DNA of 10,341 bases from Pseudomonadota bacterium (GTDB lineage Bacteria; Myxococcota; Myxococcia; Myxococcales; Myxococcaceae), in contig JAFADT010000172.1 in NCBI GenBank assembly GCA_023424585.1, positions 1 through 10,341 of the forward strand, written 5' to 3'. Under the pieces are notes generated by a model. It worked only from the letters and a program-made list of their open reading frames with translations, was not told the origin of the DNA and did no database searches. The stretch's first letter is position 1. Each line of letters begins with the position of its first letter. The position numbers and the translations under genes were made by a program. Of this stretch, positions 1 to 6,817 are shown piece by piece.

Positions 1-2
1 GT

Positions 3-749
3 GTGGAGACTCCCGCTTCCGACGACGCGGCGGTGCTGGCGGAGGGGCCCAAGGTGGAGGCGGGCAAGTCCCTCATCACGCTCGAGGGTTTGACGAAGGT
101 GTTCGAGACGGAGGAGGTGGAGACGCACGCCCTCTCCAACATCCAGCTCACCATCCGCGAGAACGAGTGGGTGGCCATCGTCGGCCCGTCCGGCTCCGGC
201 AAGTCCACGCTGCTCGCGGTGCTGGGGCTGCTGGACACCGCCACGCGCGGCAGCTACCTGCTGGACGGCAGGAGCGTGCTGGAGCTGTCGCCCACGGAGC
301 GGGCGAAGGTGCGCAACCAGCACATCGGCTTCATCTTCCAGAGCTTCAACCTCATCGGCGACCTCACCGTCTTCGAGAACGTGGAGCTGCCGCTCACCTA
401 CCGGGGCCTGCCCGCGCAGGAGCGCAGGCAGCGCGTGGAGCGGGCCCTGGAGCGCGTGGGCATGGCGCACCGGGCGCGGCACCTGCCGGGGCAGCTGTCC
501 GGCGGCCAGCAGCAGCGCGTGGCGGTGGCGCGCGCCGTGGCGGGAGACCCCCTCATCCTCCTGGCGGACGAGCCCACGGGCAACCTGGACTCGAAGAACG
601 GCGAGGCGGTGATGCAGCTCTTGTCCGACCTGCACAAGGCGGGCTCCACGCTGTGCATGGTGACGCACGACCCGGCGCACGCGCGCATCGCCACGCGCAC
701 GGTGAGCCTGTTCGACGGCCGCGTCGTGCAGGACGAGCAGCTCCGCTGA
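3..749 (+). CDS. ABC transporter ATP-binding protein, MacB/LolD type
   Basis: This is the cytoplasmic ATPase that would power the permease encoded next. All nucleotide-binding motifs are present: Walker [10 protein letters not shown] at residues 61-69, Q-loop Gln113, signature LSGGQ at 165-169, Walker B ILLADE at 185-190, D-loop NLDS at 194-197 and switch His222. The sequence around them ([22 protein letters not shown] pattern, [10 protein letters not shown]) is typical of the MacB/LolD/FtsE branch, which drives extrusion or mechanotransmission rather than import. The start is uncertain. The first GTG is at position 3, at the window edge, so the frame may begin further left. An in-frame GTG at 54, preceded by GGAGGGG at 41-47, would give a 231-residue protein, closer to the usual family length. 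Codons between 3 and 54 have coding-like GC-rich third positions, so the longer form is kept. The stop lies 16 bp before the permease start, so they are probably one transcript. Confidence 0.95.
   Translation: METPASDDAAVLAEGPKVEAGKSLITLEGLTKVFETEEVETHALSNIQLTIRENEWVAIVGPSGSGKSTLLAVLGLLDTATRGSYLLDGRSVLELSPTERAKVRNQHIGFIFQSFNLIGDLTVFENVELPLTYRGLPAQERRQRVERALERVGMAHRARHLPGQLSGGQQQRVAVARAVAGDPLILLADEPTGNLDSKNGEAVMQLLSDLHKAGSTLCMVTHDPAHARIATRTVSLFDGRVVQDEQLR
41..47 (+). promoter_or_regulatory. Possible ribosome binding site for an internal GTG start at 54
   Basis: GGAGGGG lies 6 bases before an in-frame GTG at 54-56 of the ABC ATPase gene. Starting there removes 17 residues of Ala/Glu/Asp-rich sequence and leaves a protein of usual family length. 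The signal is suggestive only, because G-rich runs are common in this DNA. Confidence 0.35.
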
Positions 750-752
750 AGC

Positions 753-758
753 AGGGGA
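753..758 (+). promoter_or_regulatory. Ribosome binding site of the ABC permease gene
   Basis: AGGGGA sits 7 bases before the ATG at 766, in the 16-bp gap after the ATPase stop. It supports the chosen start and separate initiation within one transcript. Confidence 0.6.
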
Positions 759-765
759 CTCGGCC

Positions 766-3186
766 ATGGAACACCTGCTCGGCGACTTGCGCTACGCGTG
801 GCGCTCCCTGAGGAACGCTCCCGGCTTCGTGGCGGCGGCGGTGCTGACGCTGGCGCTGGGCATCGGCGCGAACAGCGCCGTGTTCAGCGTGGTGAAGGGC
901 GTGCTGCTCACCCCGCCGCCCTTCGCGCAGCCGGAGCGGCTGGTGCTGCTGGCTCCGAACTTCGACGCCTTCGGTCTGAAGGAGGTGTCCAACTCGGTGC
1001 CGGAGTACCGGGACATGACCACGCACACGCGGGCCTTCGCGTCGCTGGCGGCCTTCCGGCCCGACGACATGACGCTCACGGGAGGGGATGCGCCCCGGCG
1101 CCTGCGCGTCGTCATCGCCACGGCGTCGTTCCTGCCCACGCTGGGCGTCGCGCCGGTGCTCGGCCGGGGCTTCACCGCGGAGGAGGAGACGCCGGGGCAG
1201 GATCACGTCGTGGTGCTCACGGACGCCGCGTGGCGCACCTGCTTCGCCAGGGACCCGGAGGTGCTGGGGCGCGTGCTGCGGCTGGACGGCGTGCCGCGCA
1301 CGGTGGTGGGCGTGCTGCCACCGGGCCACGTCTATCCGGAGGACACGGAGGCGGTGCTGCCCTTCGCGCCGACGCCGGAGCAGCAGGAGGAGTCCCGCCG
1401 AGGCAACCGCTTCCTGAGCGTGCTGGCGCGGCTCAAGCCGGGCATGACGCTGGACGGCGCGCGAGCGGACCTGGCGCGCATGGGCGACGCGCGTACGCCG
1501 GACCTGGTGGACCAGTACCGGCAGGCGGGGTGGTCCATGAGCGTGACGTCGCTGGAGGACCACGTGGTGGGCGGGGTCCGCGAGACGCTGTGGCTGCTCT
1601 GGGGCGCGGTGGGCTTCGTGCTGCTGGTGGCGTGCTCCAGCGTGGCCAACCTGCTGCTCGCGCGGGCGGTGTCCCGGGCCCGCGAGGTGTCCATCCGCGC
1701 GGCGCTGGGCGCGGGCCGGACGCGGCTGGTGGCGCAGTTCCTCACGGAGAGCCTGGTGCTGTCGCTGATGGCGGGCGCGGTGGGGCTGCTGCTCGCGCTG
1801 TGGGGCACGGACGCGCTGGTGGCCACGGTGGGCGAGGGCCTGCCGCGCGCCCGGAGCGTGAGGCTGGACGTGGCCTCCGCGCTCTTCACGGTGGCGGTGT
1901 CGGTGCTCACGGGCGTGCTCTTCGGGCTGGTGCCCGCGCTCCAGGCCAGCCGCGTGGACCTGCACGCGGCGATGCGTGAAGGCGCCCGTGCCACGGGCAG
2001 CCACCGCACGGGCCGGCTGCGCGCCGCGCTGGTGGTGGCGCAGGTGTCGCTCGCGCTGGTGCTGCTGGTGGGCGCGGGCCTGTTCGTGAGGAGCTTCCTC
2101 GCGCTCCAGCGGGTGGACGCGGGCTTCGTGCCCGATGGCGTGCTCACCGGCCAGCTGGCGCTGCCCCGGGTGCAGTACCCGGACCGGGCGAAGCAGGCGG
2201 CCTTCCAGCAGGCCCTGCTGCCCCGGCTCCAGGCGCTGCCGGGCGTGGAGTCCGCGGGGCTGACGAACGTGCTCCCGCTGGGGGGCGCCATGGACAACAG
2301 CTTCGACATCGACGGGCGCCCACGCCAGCCGGGCGAGCTGTGGAAGGCGGTGGAGCTCCGCGCCGCCACTCCCGGCTACCTGAAGGCGCTGCGCGTCCAC
2401 CTGCGGCAGGGCCGGTTGCTGGAGGACTCGGACGCGCCGGACGCGCCGTGGGTGGTGGTCATCAACCGCTCCTTCGCGGACCTCTTCTGGCCCCAGGGCG
2501 ACGCGCTGGGGCACCGGGTGAAGCTGCACGGCCAGGACATGCAGTGGGCCACGGTGGTGGGCGTCGTGGACGACCTGCGCGAGTGGGGCCTGGACGTGCC
2601 GGCGCGTCCGGCCGGGTACTACGCGCTGTCGCAGCTCCCGTCCGTCTCCATGGGCCTCGTGGTGCGCGTGAGGTCGGGGGACCCGGAGGCGGTGCGGGCC
2701 CAGGTGGAGGCGGAGGTGCGCGCGGTGGACGCGGACCTGCCGCTGTTCGACGTGTCCCCGCTCACGCGGCGGCTGGACGAGGCCACGGGGGCCCGGCGGC
2801 TGTCCGCGCTGGTGATGGGCCTGTTCGCGGGCGTCGCGCTGCTGCTCGCGGCGCTGGGGCTGTCGGGCGTCATCGCCTTCTCGGTGTCGCAGCGCACGCG
2901 GGAGCTGGGCATCCGCATGGCGCTGGGCGCGGCGCGAGGCGACGTGCTGCGGCTGGTGCTGGCGCAGGGCCTGCGGCTGTCGCTCACGGGCGTGGCGGTG
3001 GGGCTGTGCCTGTCCCTGGGGCTGGCGCGCCTGCTGGGGTCGCTGCTGTATGGCGTGTCGGCGGACGACCCGTGGACGTTCGGCGGGGTGGCGCTGCTGC
3101 TGACCGGGGTGGCGTTGGGGGCGTCGTGGCTGCCTGCCCGGCGGGCGACGCGCGTGGACCCCATCAGCTCGCTCCGGGCGGACTGA
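766..3186 (+). CDS. ABC transporter permease, duplicated MacB/FtsX (ADOP-like) type
   Basis: This 806-residue inner-membrane permease is made of two tandem MacB-periplasmic-core plus FtsX units. The opening, with [13 protein letters not shown] at about 9-21 and GIGANSAVF at 32-40, is characteristic of the ADOP group of duplicated permeases. Likely membrane helices are at about 20-47, 274-300, 328-348, 370-392, 420-442, 681-707, 732-757 and 770-790, giving eight. Two periplasmic domains lie at about 50-270 and 450-675. The FtsX cytoplasmic motif occurs twice, as [13 protein letters not shown] at 306-318 and [13 protein letters not shown] at 712-724, which shows the internal duplication. One chain therefore supplies both halves of the transporter, with two copies of the neighbouring ATPase expected. 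Family members are linked to efflux of drugs, peptides or lipoproteins, or to envelope mechanotransmission; the substrate here cannot be read. ADOP proteins are often found without an ATPase gene beside them, whereas this one has one 16 bp upstream. The response regulator starts 30 bp after its stop. Confidence 0.95.
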   Translation: MEHLLGDLRYAWRSLRNAPGFVAAAVLTLALGIGANSAVFSVVKGVLLTPPPFAQPERLVLLAPNFDAFGLKEVSNSVPEYRDMTTHTRAFASLAAFRPDDMTLTGGDAPRRLRVVIATASFLPTLGVAPVLGRGFTAEEETPGQDHVVVLTDAAWRTCFARDPEVLGRVLRLDGVPRTVVGVLPPGHVYPEDTEAVLPFAPTPEQQEESRRGNRFLSVLARLKPGMTLDGARADLARMGDARTPDLVDQYRQAGWSMSVTSLEDHVVGGVRETLWLLWGAVGFVLLVACSSVANLLLARAVSRAREVSIRAALGAGRTRLVAQFLTESLVLSLMAGAVGLLLALWGTDALVATVGEGLPRARSVRLDVASALFTVAVSVLTGVLFGLVPALQASRVDLHAAMREGARATGSHRTGRLRAALVVAQVSLALVLLVGAGLFVRSFLALQRVDAGFVPDGVLTGQLALPRVQYPDRAKQAAFQQALLPRLQALPGVESAGLTNVLPLGGAMDNSFDIDGRPRQPGELWKAVELRAATPGYLKALRVHLRQGRLLEDSDAPDAPWVVVINRSFADLFWPQGDALGHRVKLHGQDMQWATVVGVVDDLREWGLDVPARPAGYYALSQLPSVSMGLVVRVRSGDPEAVRAQVEAEVRAVDADLPLFDVSPLTRRLDEATGARRLSALVMGLFAGVALLLAALGLSGVIAFSVSQRTRELGIRMALGAARGDVLRLVLAQGLRLSLTGVAVGLCLSLGLARLLGSLLYGVSADDPWTFGGVALLLTGVALGASWLPARRATRVDPISSLRAD

Positions 3187-3216
3187 CGTCCTTTCTTTCT
3201 GGCACAGTCGCGCCCC

Positions 3217-4629
3217 GTGGTGTCCCCCGTGTCCGAACCTCCCGCTCCCCGCCCCACCCGCATCCTCGTGGCCGACGACCAGCCGGACGTGCTGGAGGCG
3301 CTGCGGCTGCTGCTCAAGCGCGATGGCTACACGGTGGTGAGCTCGCAGTCCCCCGCGGGCGTGAAGGCCACGCTGGACGCGGAGGACGTGGACCTGGTGT
3401 TGATGGACCTGAACTACGCGCGCGACACCACGTCCGGACGGGAGGGCCTGGACCTCCTGGGCGAGCTGCGCGCGCGGGACGCGCTGCTGCCCGTGGTGGT
3501 GATGACGGCGTGGGGCAGCGTCGAGGGCGCGGTGGAGGCGATGCGCCTGGGCGCGCGCGACTACGTGCAGAAGCCCTGGGACAACACGCGACTGCTGGCC
3601 ACGCTGCGCACGCAGCTGGAGTGGTCCCGGGCGCTGCGGCGAAGCCGGCGGCTGGAGGAGGAGAACCAGCACCTGCGCCGCGAGCAGGGCGGACGCTCGC
3701 CCATGGTCGGCGAGTCGCGGGCGATGCAGCCGGTGCGCAGGCTCATCGAGCGGGTGGCGCCGGCCTCGGCGCCGGTGCTGGTGACGGGCGAGCACGGCAC
3801 GGGCAAGGAGGTGGTGGCGCGGCTCATCCACGCGGCGAGCCCGCGCGCGGACCGGCCCTTCGTCGCGGTGAACTCCGGCGGGCTGTCCGAGGGCGTCTTC
3901 GAGAGCGAGCTCTTCGGTCACGTGAAGGGCGCGTTCACGGACGCGAAGGCGGACCGCATCGGCTGCTTCGAGCTGGCGGACGGCGGCACGCTCTTCCTGG
4001 ATGAGATTGGGAACATGCCGCTGACGCAGCAGGCGAAGCTGCTGCGGGTGCTCCAGACGGGGGAGCTGCACCCGGTGGGCTCGTCGCGGACGCGGCGCGT
4101 GGACGTGCGCGTGGTGAGCGCGACGAACGTGGACCTGGGCCGGGCGGTGGCGGAGGGGCGCTTCCGCGAGGACCTGCTCTACCGGCTCAACACGGTGGAG
4201 GTGCAGCTGCCGCCGCTGCGGGAGCGGCGCGAGGACATCCCGCTGCTCGCGGCGCACTTCCTGGCGGCGCAGGGCCAGCGTTACGGCCGTCCCGACATCC
4301 ACCTGGCGCCGGGGGCCATGGAGGCGCTCATCGCGTATCCCTGGCCGGGCAACGTGCGCGAGCTGGAGCACGCGGTGGAGCGCGCGCTGCTGATGTCGGT
4401 GGGGGACCGGGTGGAGGCGGAGGACCTGCTGCTCAAGCGGATGGGGCCCGCGAACACCGGGAGCGCGCGCCTGGAGGAGATGACGCTGGAGGAGGTGGAG
4501 CGCTACCTCATCGAGCGCGCGCTCGGCCGGCACGACGGCAACGTGAGTGAAGCGGCGAAGGCGCTCGGGCTGTCGCGCAGCGCGCTCTACCGGCGGCTCC
4601 AGTACTACGGCATCAAGGGCGCCAGGTGA
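3217..4629 (+). CDS. Sigma-54-type (NtrC family) response regulator
   Basis: This 470-residue cytoplasmic transcription activator has receiver, AAA+ and Fis-type HTH domains in order. Receiver (about 14-130): acidic pair Asp20-Asp21, phosphoacceptor Asp64, Thr97 and Lys119. The loop after Asp64 is about five residues longer than usual (NYARDTTSG at 66-74). AAA+ (about 160-395): Walker A GEHGTGKE at 191-198, Walker B GGTLFLDE at 256-263, VSATN at 300-304 and sensor II WPGNVRELE at 376-384. The sigma-54 contact loop reads GAFTDA at 238-243, not GAFTGA. The HTH is at about 440-461 (GNVSEAAKALGLSRSALYRR). GTG 3217 is the first start after the permease stop; GTG at 3220 and 3229 are alternatives. 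No Shine-Dalgarno is visible and the leader is pyrimidine-rich, so initiation may be weak or leaderless. The stop overlaps the kinase start by 4 bp, so the two are a cognate pair. Likely targets are this operon or other sigma-54 promoters; no clear -24/-12 element is visible in the window. Confidence 0.95.
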   Translation: MVSPVSEPPAPRPTRILVADDQPDVLEALRLLLKRDGYTVVSSQSPAGVKATLDAEDVDLVLMDLNYARDTTSGREGLDLLGELRARDALLPVVVMTAWGSVEGAVEAMRLGARDYVQKPWDNTRLLATLRTQLEWSRALRRSRRLEEENQHLRREQGGRSPMVGESRAMQPVRRLIERVAPASAPVLVTGEHGTGKEVVARLIHAASPRADRPFVAVNSGGLSEGVFESELFGHVKGAFTDAKADRIGCFELADGGTLFLDEIGNMPLTQQAKLLRVLQTGELHPVGSSRTRRVDVRVVSATNVDLGRAVAEGRFREDLLYRLNTVEVQLPPLRERREDIPLLAAHFLAAQGQRYGRPDIHLAPGAMEALIAYPWPGNVRELEHAVERALLMSVGDRVEAEDLLLKRMGPANTGSARLEEMTLEEVERYLIERALGRHDGNVSEAAKALGLSRSALYRRLQYYGIKGAR

Positions 4630-6194
4630 AACGCGGCCCCTCGTCGCCGCACGCTCCGAGCGCCGCGCCGCGTGCGGAGACAGCGCAGGTGTCGTCGCCG
4701 CAAGGCCCGAGCGCCGCGCCGCGTGCGGAGGCAGCGCAGGTGTCGTCGCCGCAAGGCCCGAGCGCCACGGCTCAGGCGGACGAGCGTCAGGTCTCGGCAC
4801 CGCAAGCCTCGCGTGCCATGAACCTCGCGCACGCGCAGGACGCGCACGAACAGAAGTCCCGCGTGCCACACGACCTGCGCATCCTGTGGCTCGCGGTCCT
4901 CGCGGGCCTGCCCGCGGTGCTCGTGACGCTCGTGCTCCTCTGGACGGGGGACTTCACCGCCAAGGTGCGCTGGACGCTGTCCGTGCTCGTGGTGGGCGTC
5001 CACGCCGGAGCGTGTCTGGCGCTCCGCGAGCGCGTCGTGCGGCCCCTGCACACCGTCGCGGGTCTGCTGGCCGCCCTGCGTGAAGGGGACTACTCCGTGC
5101 GCGGCCGGGGCGGGCGCGCCGGAGATCCGCTCGGAGAGGTGCTCCTGGAGGTCAACGCCCTGGGCGACACCCTGCGCGAACAGCGCCTGGGCGCGCTGGA
5201 GGCCGGCGCGCTGCTGGGGCAGGTGATGGAGGCCATCGACGTCGCGGTGCTCGCCTTCGACGCCTCCGGCACCCTCAAGCTGGTGAACCGCGCGGGTGCC
5301 CGGCTCGTGGGCCTGCCGCGAGCGCAGCTCCTGGGGCAGCGCGCGGACGCCCTCGGCTGGAGCGAGCTGCTGGAGGGCCCCGCCCCCCGCCGCCTCACCC
5401 GCGTCTTCGCGCAGCAGGACGGCGGCCCCTACGAGCTGTGGCGCGGCACCTTCCGCGAGGGCGGCCAGCCCCATCAGCTCGTCGTGCTCACCGACCTGCG
5501 TCTGGCATTGCGCGAGGAGGAGCGCGAAGCCTGGCGCCGGCTGGTCCGCGTGCTCAGCCACGAAATCAACAACTCCCTCACCCCCATCCACTCCATCGCG
5601 GATGCCCTGCGAGGCACCCTCGCCCAGGTGCCGCGTCCCGAGGACTGGGAGGAGGACACCCGTCACGGCCTGGGCATCATCGCCCGCCGCGCGGAGGCCC
5701 TGTCGCGCTTCATGTCCGCGCACGCGCGGCTCGCGCGCCTGCCGCCCCCCACCCTGGGGCCCGTGGAGGTGGAGCCCTGGGTGCGGCGCGTGGTGGCCCT
5801 GGAGCCGCGCCGCCCCGTCGCCGTGCGCCCGGGCCCCGGCCTCACCGTGTCCGGAGACGGAGACCAGCTGGAGCAATTGCTTATCAACCTGGTGCGTAAC
5901 GCCGTGGACGCGGTCCTGTCGGTCGAGGGCGCGGGCGGTGTCTGGGTTTCCTGGGCCGTGCACGCGCCCGGCGCCGTGGAGGTCTGGGTGGAGGACGAAG
6001 GCCCCGGCCTCGCCGACACCTCGAACCTCTTCGTGCCCTTCTTCACCACCAGGCCCCAGGGCAGCGGCATCGGCCTCGCGCTCAGCCGGCAGATCGCCGA
6101 GGCGCACGGAGGCAGCCTGCGCCTGGAGAACCGCACCGACGGCCGGGGCTGCCGCGCGAGGCTCAGGCTCCCGCTGGACGCTCCGCGCGCGTGA
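4626..6194 (+). CDS. Sensor histidine kinase, NtrY-like, with short membrane anchor and PAS domain
   Basis: This 522-residue inner-membrane kinase should phosphorylate the response regulator encoded just before it. Residues 1-83 form a hydrophilic tail containing a 17-residue repeat. Two helices at about 84-106 and 114-133 are joined by only about seven residues, so there is no periplasmic sensor domain. A HAMP-like stretch follows (about 134-187), then a PAS domain (about 188-290). The dimerisation/phosphotransfer helix has H-box SHEINNSLTPI at 311-321, with His312 as the phosphorylated residue. The ATPase domain has N-box NLVRNAVDA at 421-429, DEGPG at 457-461 and GSGIGLALS at 479-487. All catalytic motifs look intact. 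GTG 4626 overlaps the regulator stop as GTGA and has AAGGG at 4615-4619, which favours it. ATG 4818 (residue 65) is an alternative that would exclude the repeats, but has no good ribosome site. The 3' end overlaps the convergent membrane-protein gene by 32 bp. The signal is unknown; the neighbouring permease is a candidate input. Confidence 0.95.
   Translation: MKRGPSSPHAPSAAPRAETAQVSSPQGPSAAPRAEAAQVSSPQGPSATAQADERQVSAPQASRAMNLAHAQDAHEQKSRVPHDLRILWLAVLAGLPAVLVTLVLLWTGDFTAKVRWTLSVLVVGVHAGACLALRERVVRPLHTVAGLLAALREGDYSVRGRGGRAGDPLGEVLLEVNALGDTLREQRLGALEAGALLGQVMEAIDVAVLAFDASGTLKLVNRAGARLVGLPRAQLLGQRADALGWSELLEGPAPRRLTRVFAQQDGGPYELWRGTFREGGQPHQLVVLTDLRLALREEEREAWRRLVRVLSHEINNSLTPIHSIADALRGTLAQVPRPEDWEEDTRHGLGIIARRAEALSRFMSAHARLARLPPPTLGPVEVEPWVRRVVALEPRRPVAVRPGPGLTVSGDGDQLEQLLINLVRNAVDAVLSVEGAGGVWVSWAVHAPGAVEVWVEDEGPGLADTSNLFVPFFTTRPQGSGIGLALSRQIAEAHGGSLRLENRTDGRGCRARLRLPLDAPRA
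4656..4808 (+). repeat. 51-bp in-frame tandem repeat, three copies, in the kinase N-terminal tail
   Basis: Three head-to-tail 51-bp units lie at 4656-4706, 4707-4757 and 4758-4808. By hand count, units 1 and 2 match at 50 of 51 bases (A/G at base 25) and units 2 and 3 at 36 of 51. A further partial copy is visible just upstream, where TCGTCGCCGCA at 4641-4651 matches the 3' part of the unit. Each unit encodes 17 residues of the form PSAAPRAE-x-AQVSSPQG, rich in Ala, Pro, Ser and Gln and likely disordered. Because 51 is divisible by three, copy number can change without breaking the kinase frame. The repeat lies between the two candidate kinase starts. Confidence 0.9.
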
Positions 6195-6675
6195 GGCGCT
6201 TCTTGGCGGCCTCGGGCCCGGTGGGCGTGGCGGGGGCCGCCTCGGGCTCCGGCAGGGGCGCGGCCAGCCGGTAGAGCACCGCGGTCGCCGCCCAGAAGAA
6301 CAGCACGCTGAGCCCCACGTGGATCCACCGCGCCCCGGACCACTGCTGAACCGAGCGGGGCAGCGCCTCCACCGCGACGAAGACGCCCATCCACTGCCCC
6401 AGCCAGCACAGCCCCGTCACCCACAGCACCCGCTGCCACGACGCCATCCGGGTGCGCCCGAAGGCATACCGGTGCAGGACCCACAACAGCCCCACCGCGC
6501 AGCCCCACAGCGCCAGCCGTGTCAGGGAGAGCCCCCGGTGTGAAGGACCCAGCGGGTTCAGCTCCAGCACCCCGAAGCTCGGCGCCAGGATGAGCACCTG
6601 CACCAGCAGCACCCGGCGCACCCGCTCCGTCAGTCCCTTGAGGAGCTGCCCATACGTCCAGGTCAGCGCAATCAT
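6163..6675 (-). CDS. Four-helix membrane protein of unknown function
   Basis: I do not recognise a family for this 170-residue protein. Hydrophobic segments at about 21-39, 51-69, 83-102 and 115-136 suggest four membrane helices. A hydrophilic tail from about 139, rich in Ala, Pro, Glu and later Lys/Arg, ends the protein. The start is well supported: AGGAGG (complement of 6681-6686) lies 5 bases before the ATG at 6675-6673. An in-frame ATG at 6711 would add 12 residues but would put this ribosome site inside the coding region. A much longer open frame runs upstream to 7548, but it passes through the lipoprotein gene and is a shadow. The gene stands alone after a 142-bp AT-richer spacer, so it may have its own promoter. 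Its last 32 bp overlap the end of the convergent kinase gene. Function is unknown; a small inner-membrane protein is all that can be inferred. Confidence 0.75.
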   Translation of the reverse strand: MIALTWTYGQLLKGLTERVRRVLLVQVLILAPSFGVLELNPLGPSHRGLSLTRLALWGCAVGLLWVLHRYAFGRTRMASWQRVLWVTGLCWLGQWMGVFVAVEALPRSVQQWSGARWIHVGLSVLFFWAATAVLYRLAAPLPEPEAAPATPTGPEAAKKRLTRAERPAGA

Positions 6676-6680
6676 GGGGC

Positions 6681-6686
6681 CCTCCT
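6681..6686 (-). promoter_or_regulatory. Ribosome binding site of the four-helix membrane protein gene
   Basis: CCTCCT on the plus strand reads AGGAGG on the minus strand, 5 bases before the ATG at 6675. It is a near-perfect Shine-Dalgarno sequence, the strongest in the window, and decides the start of this gene over the ATG at 6711. Confidence 0.8.
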
Positions 6687-6748
6687 CGGGCACGAATGAG
6701 CGGTGCTGCATGAGAAGAACGGGTCGCCCTTTATTTCTTGATTTATTT

Positions 6749-6810
6749 GGTTGGGATGGACTCCCGGCCTTCCACAACCCAAGCAACTTCCATGGGTTGG
6801 ATTGACTCCC
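6749..6810. repeat. Pair of imperfect 17-bp direct repeats
   Basis: GGTTGGGATGGACTCCC at 6749-6765 and GGGTTGGATTGACTCCC at 6794-6810 match at 14 of 17 positions without gaps, and better if one base is shifted. They start 45 bp apart, a little over four helical turns. They lie wholly within the spacer upstream of the membrane-protein gene, where a pair of sites for a dimeric regulator would be expected. Chance or a small duplication is also possible. Confidence 0.55.
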
Positions 6811-6817
6811 ACAAAGA

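Larger units (their letters stand above)
6676..6817 (-). promoter_or_regulatory. AT-richer spacer, probable control region of the membrane protein gene
   Basis: This 142-bp spacer lies between the lipoprotein stop and the membrane-protein start, both on the minus strand. It is visibly less GC-rich than its surroundings, with an A/T block at 6730-6748 that reads CCAAATAAATCAAGAAATAA on the minus strand. No confident -35/-10 pair or -24/-12 element could be picked out. A weak hairpin, CAACCC (6775-6780) with GGGTTG (6794-6799) and a 13-base loop, could act as a poor terminator for the lipoprotein gene, but no T-run follows it. The composition and the repeats inside make a promoter or operator the best guess. 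Confidence 0.45.

Noticed and set aside
3200..3214. TGGCAC at 3200-3205 as the -24 part of a sigma-54 promoter before the regulator gene
   Set aside because: The expected GC at the -12 position is CC here and no TTGC follows. The transcript start would also fall inside the coding region.
553..4869. A 1438-codon open frame on the minus strand across the permease and regulator genes
   Set aside because: It runs antisense to two genes with clear domains, and its product is an Arg/His/Gln/Ala-rich low-complexity chain with no motifs. Long antisense frames are expected where third positions are nearly all G or C.
4605..6107. A 500-codon minus-strand frame opposite the kinase gene
   Set aside because: It is antisense to intact kinase motifs, has a skewed composition, and its repeats simply mirror the 51-bp tandem repeat.
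6775..6799. Hairpin CAACCC/GGGTTG as a terminator of the lipoprotein gene
   Set aside because: The stem has only 6 pairs with a 13-base loop, and no T-run follows on the minus strand. It is kept only as a weak possibility in the spacer entry.
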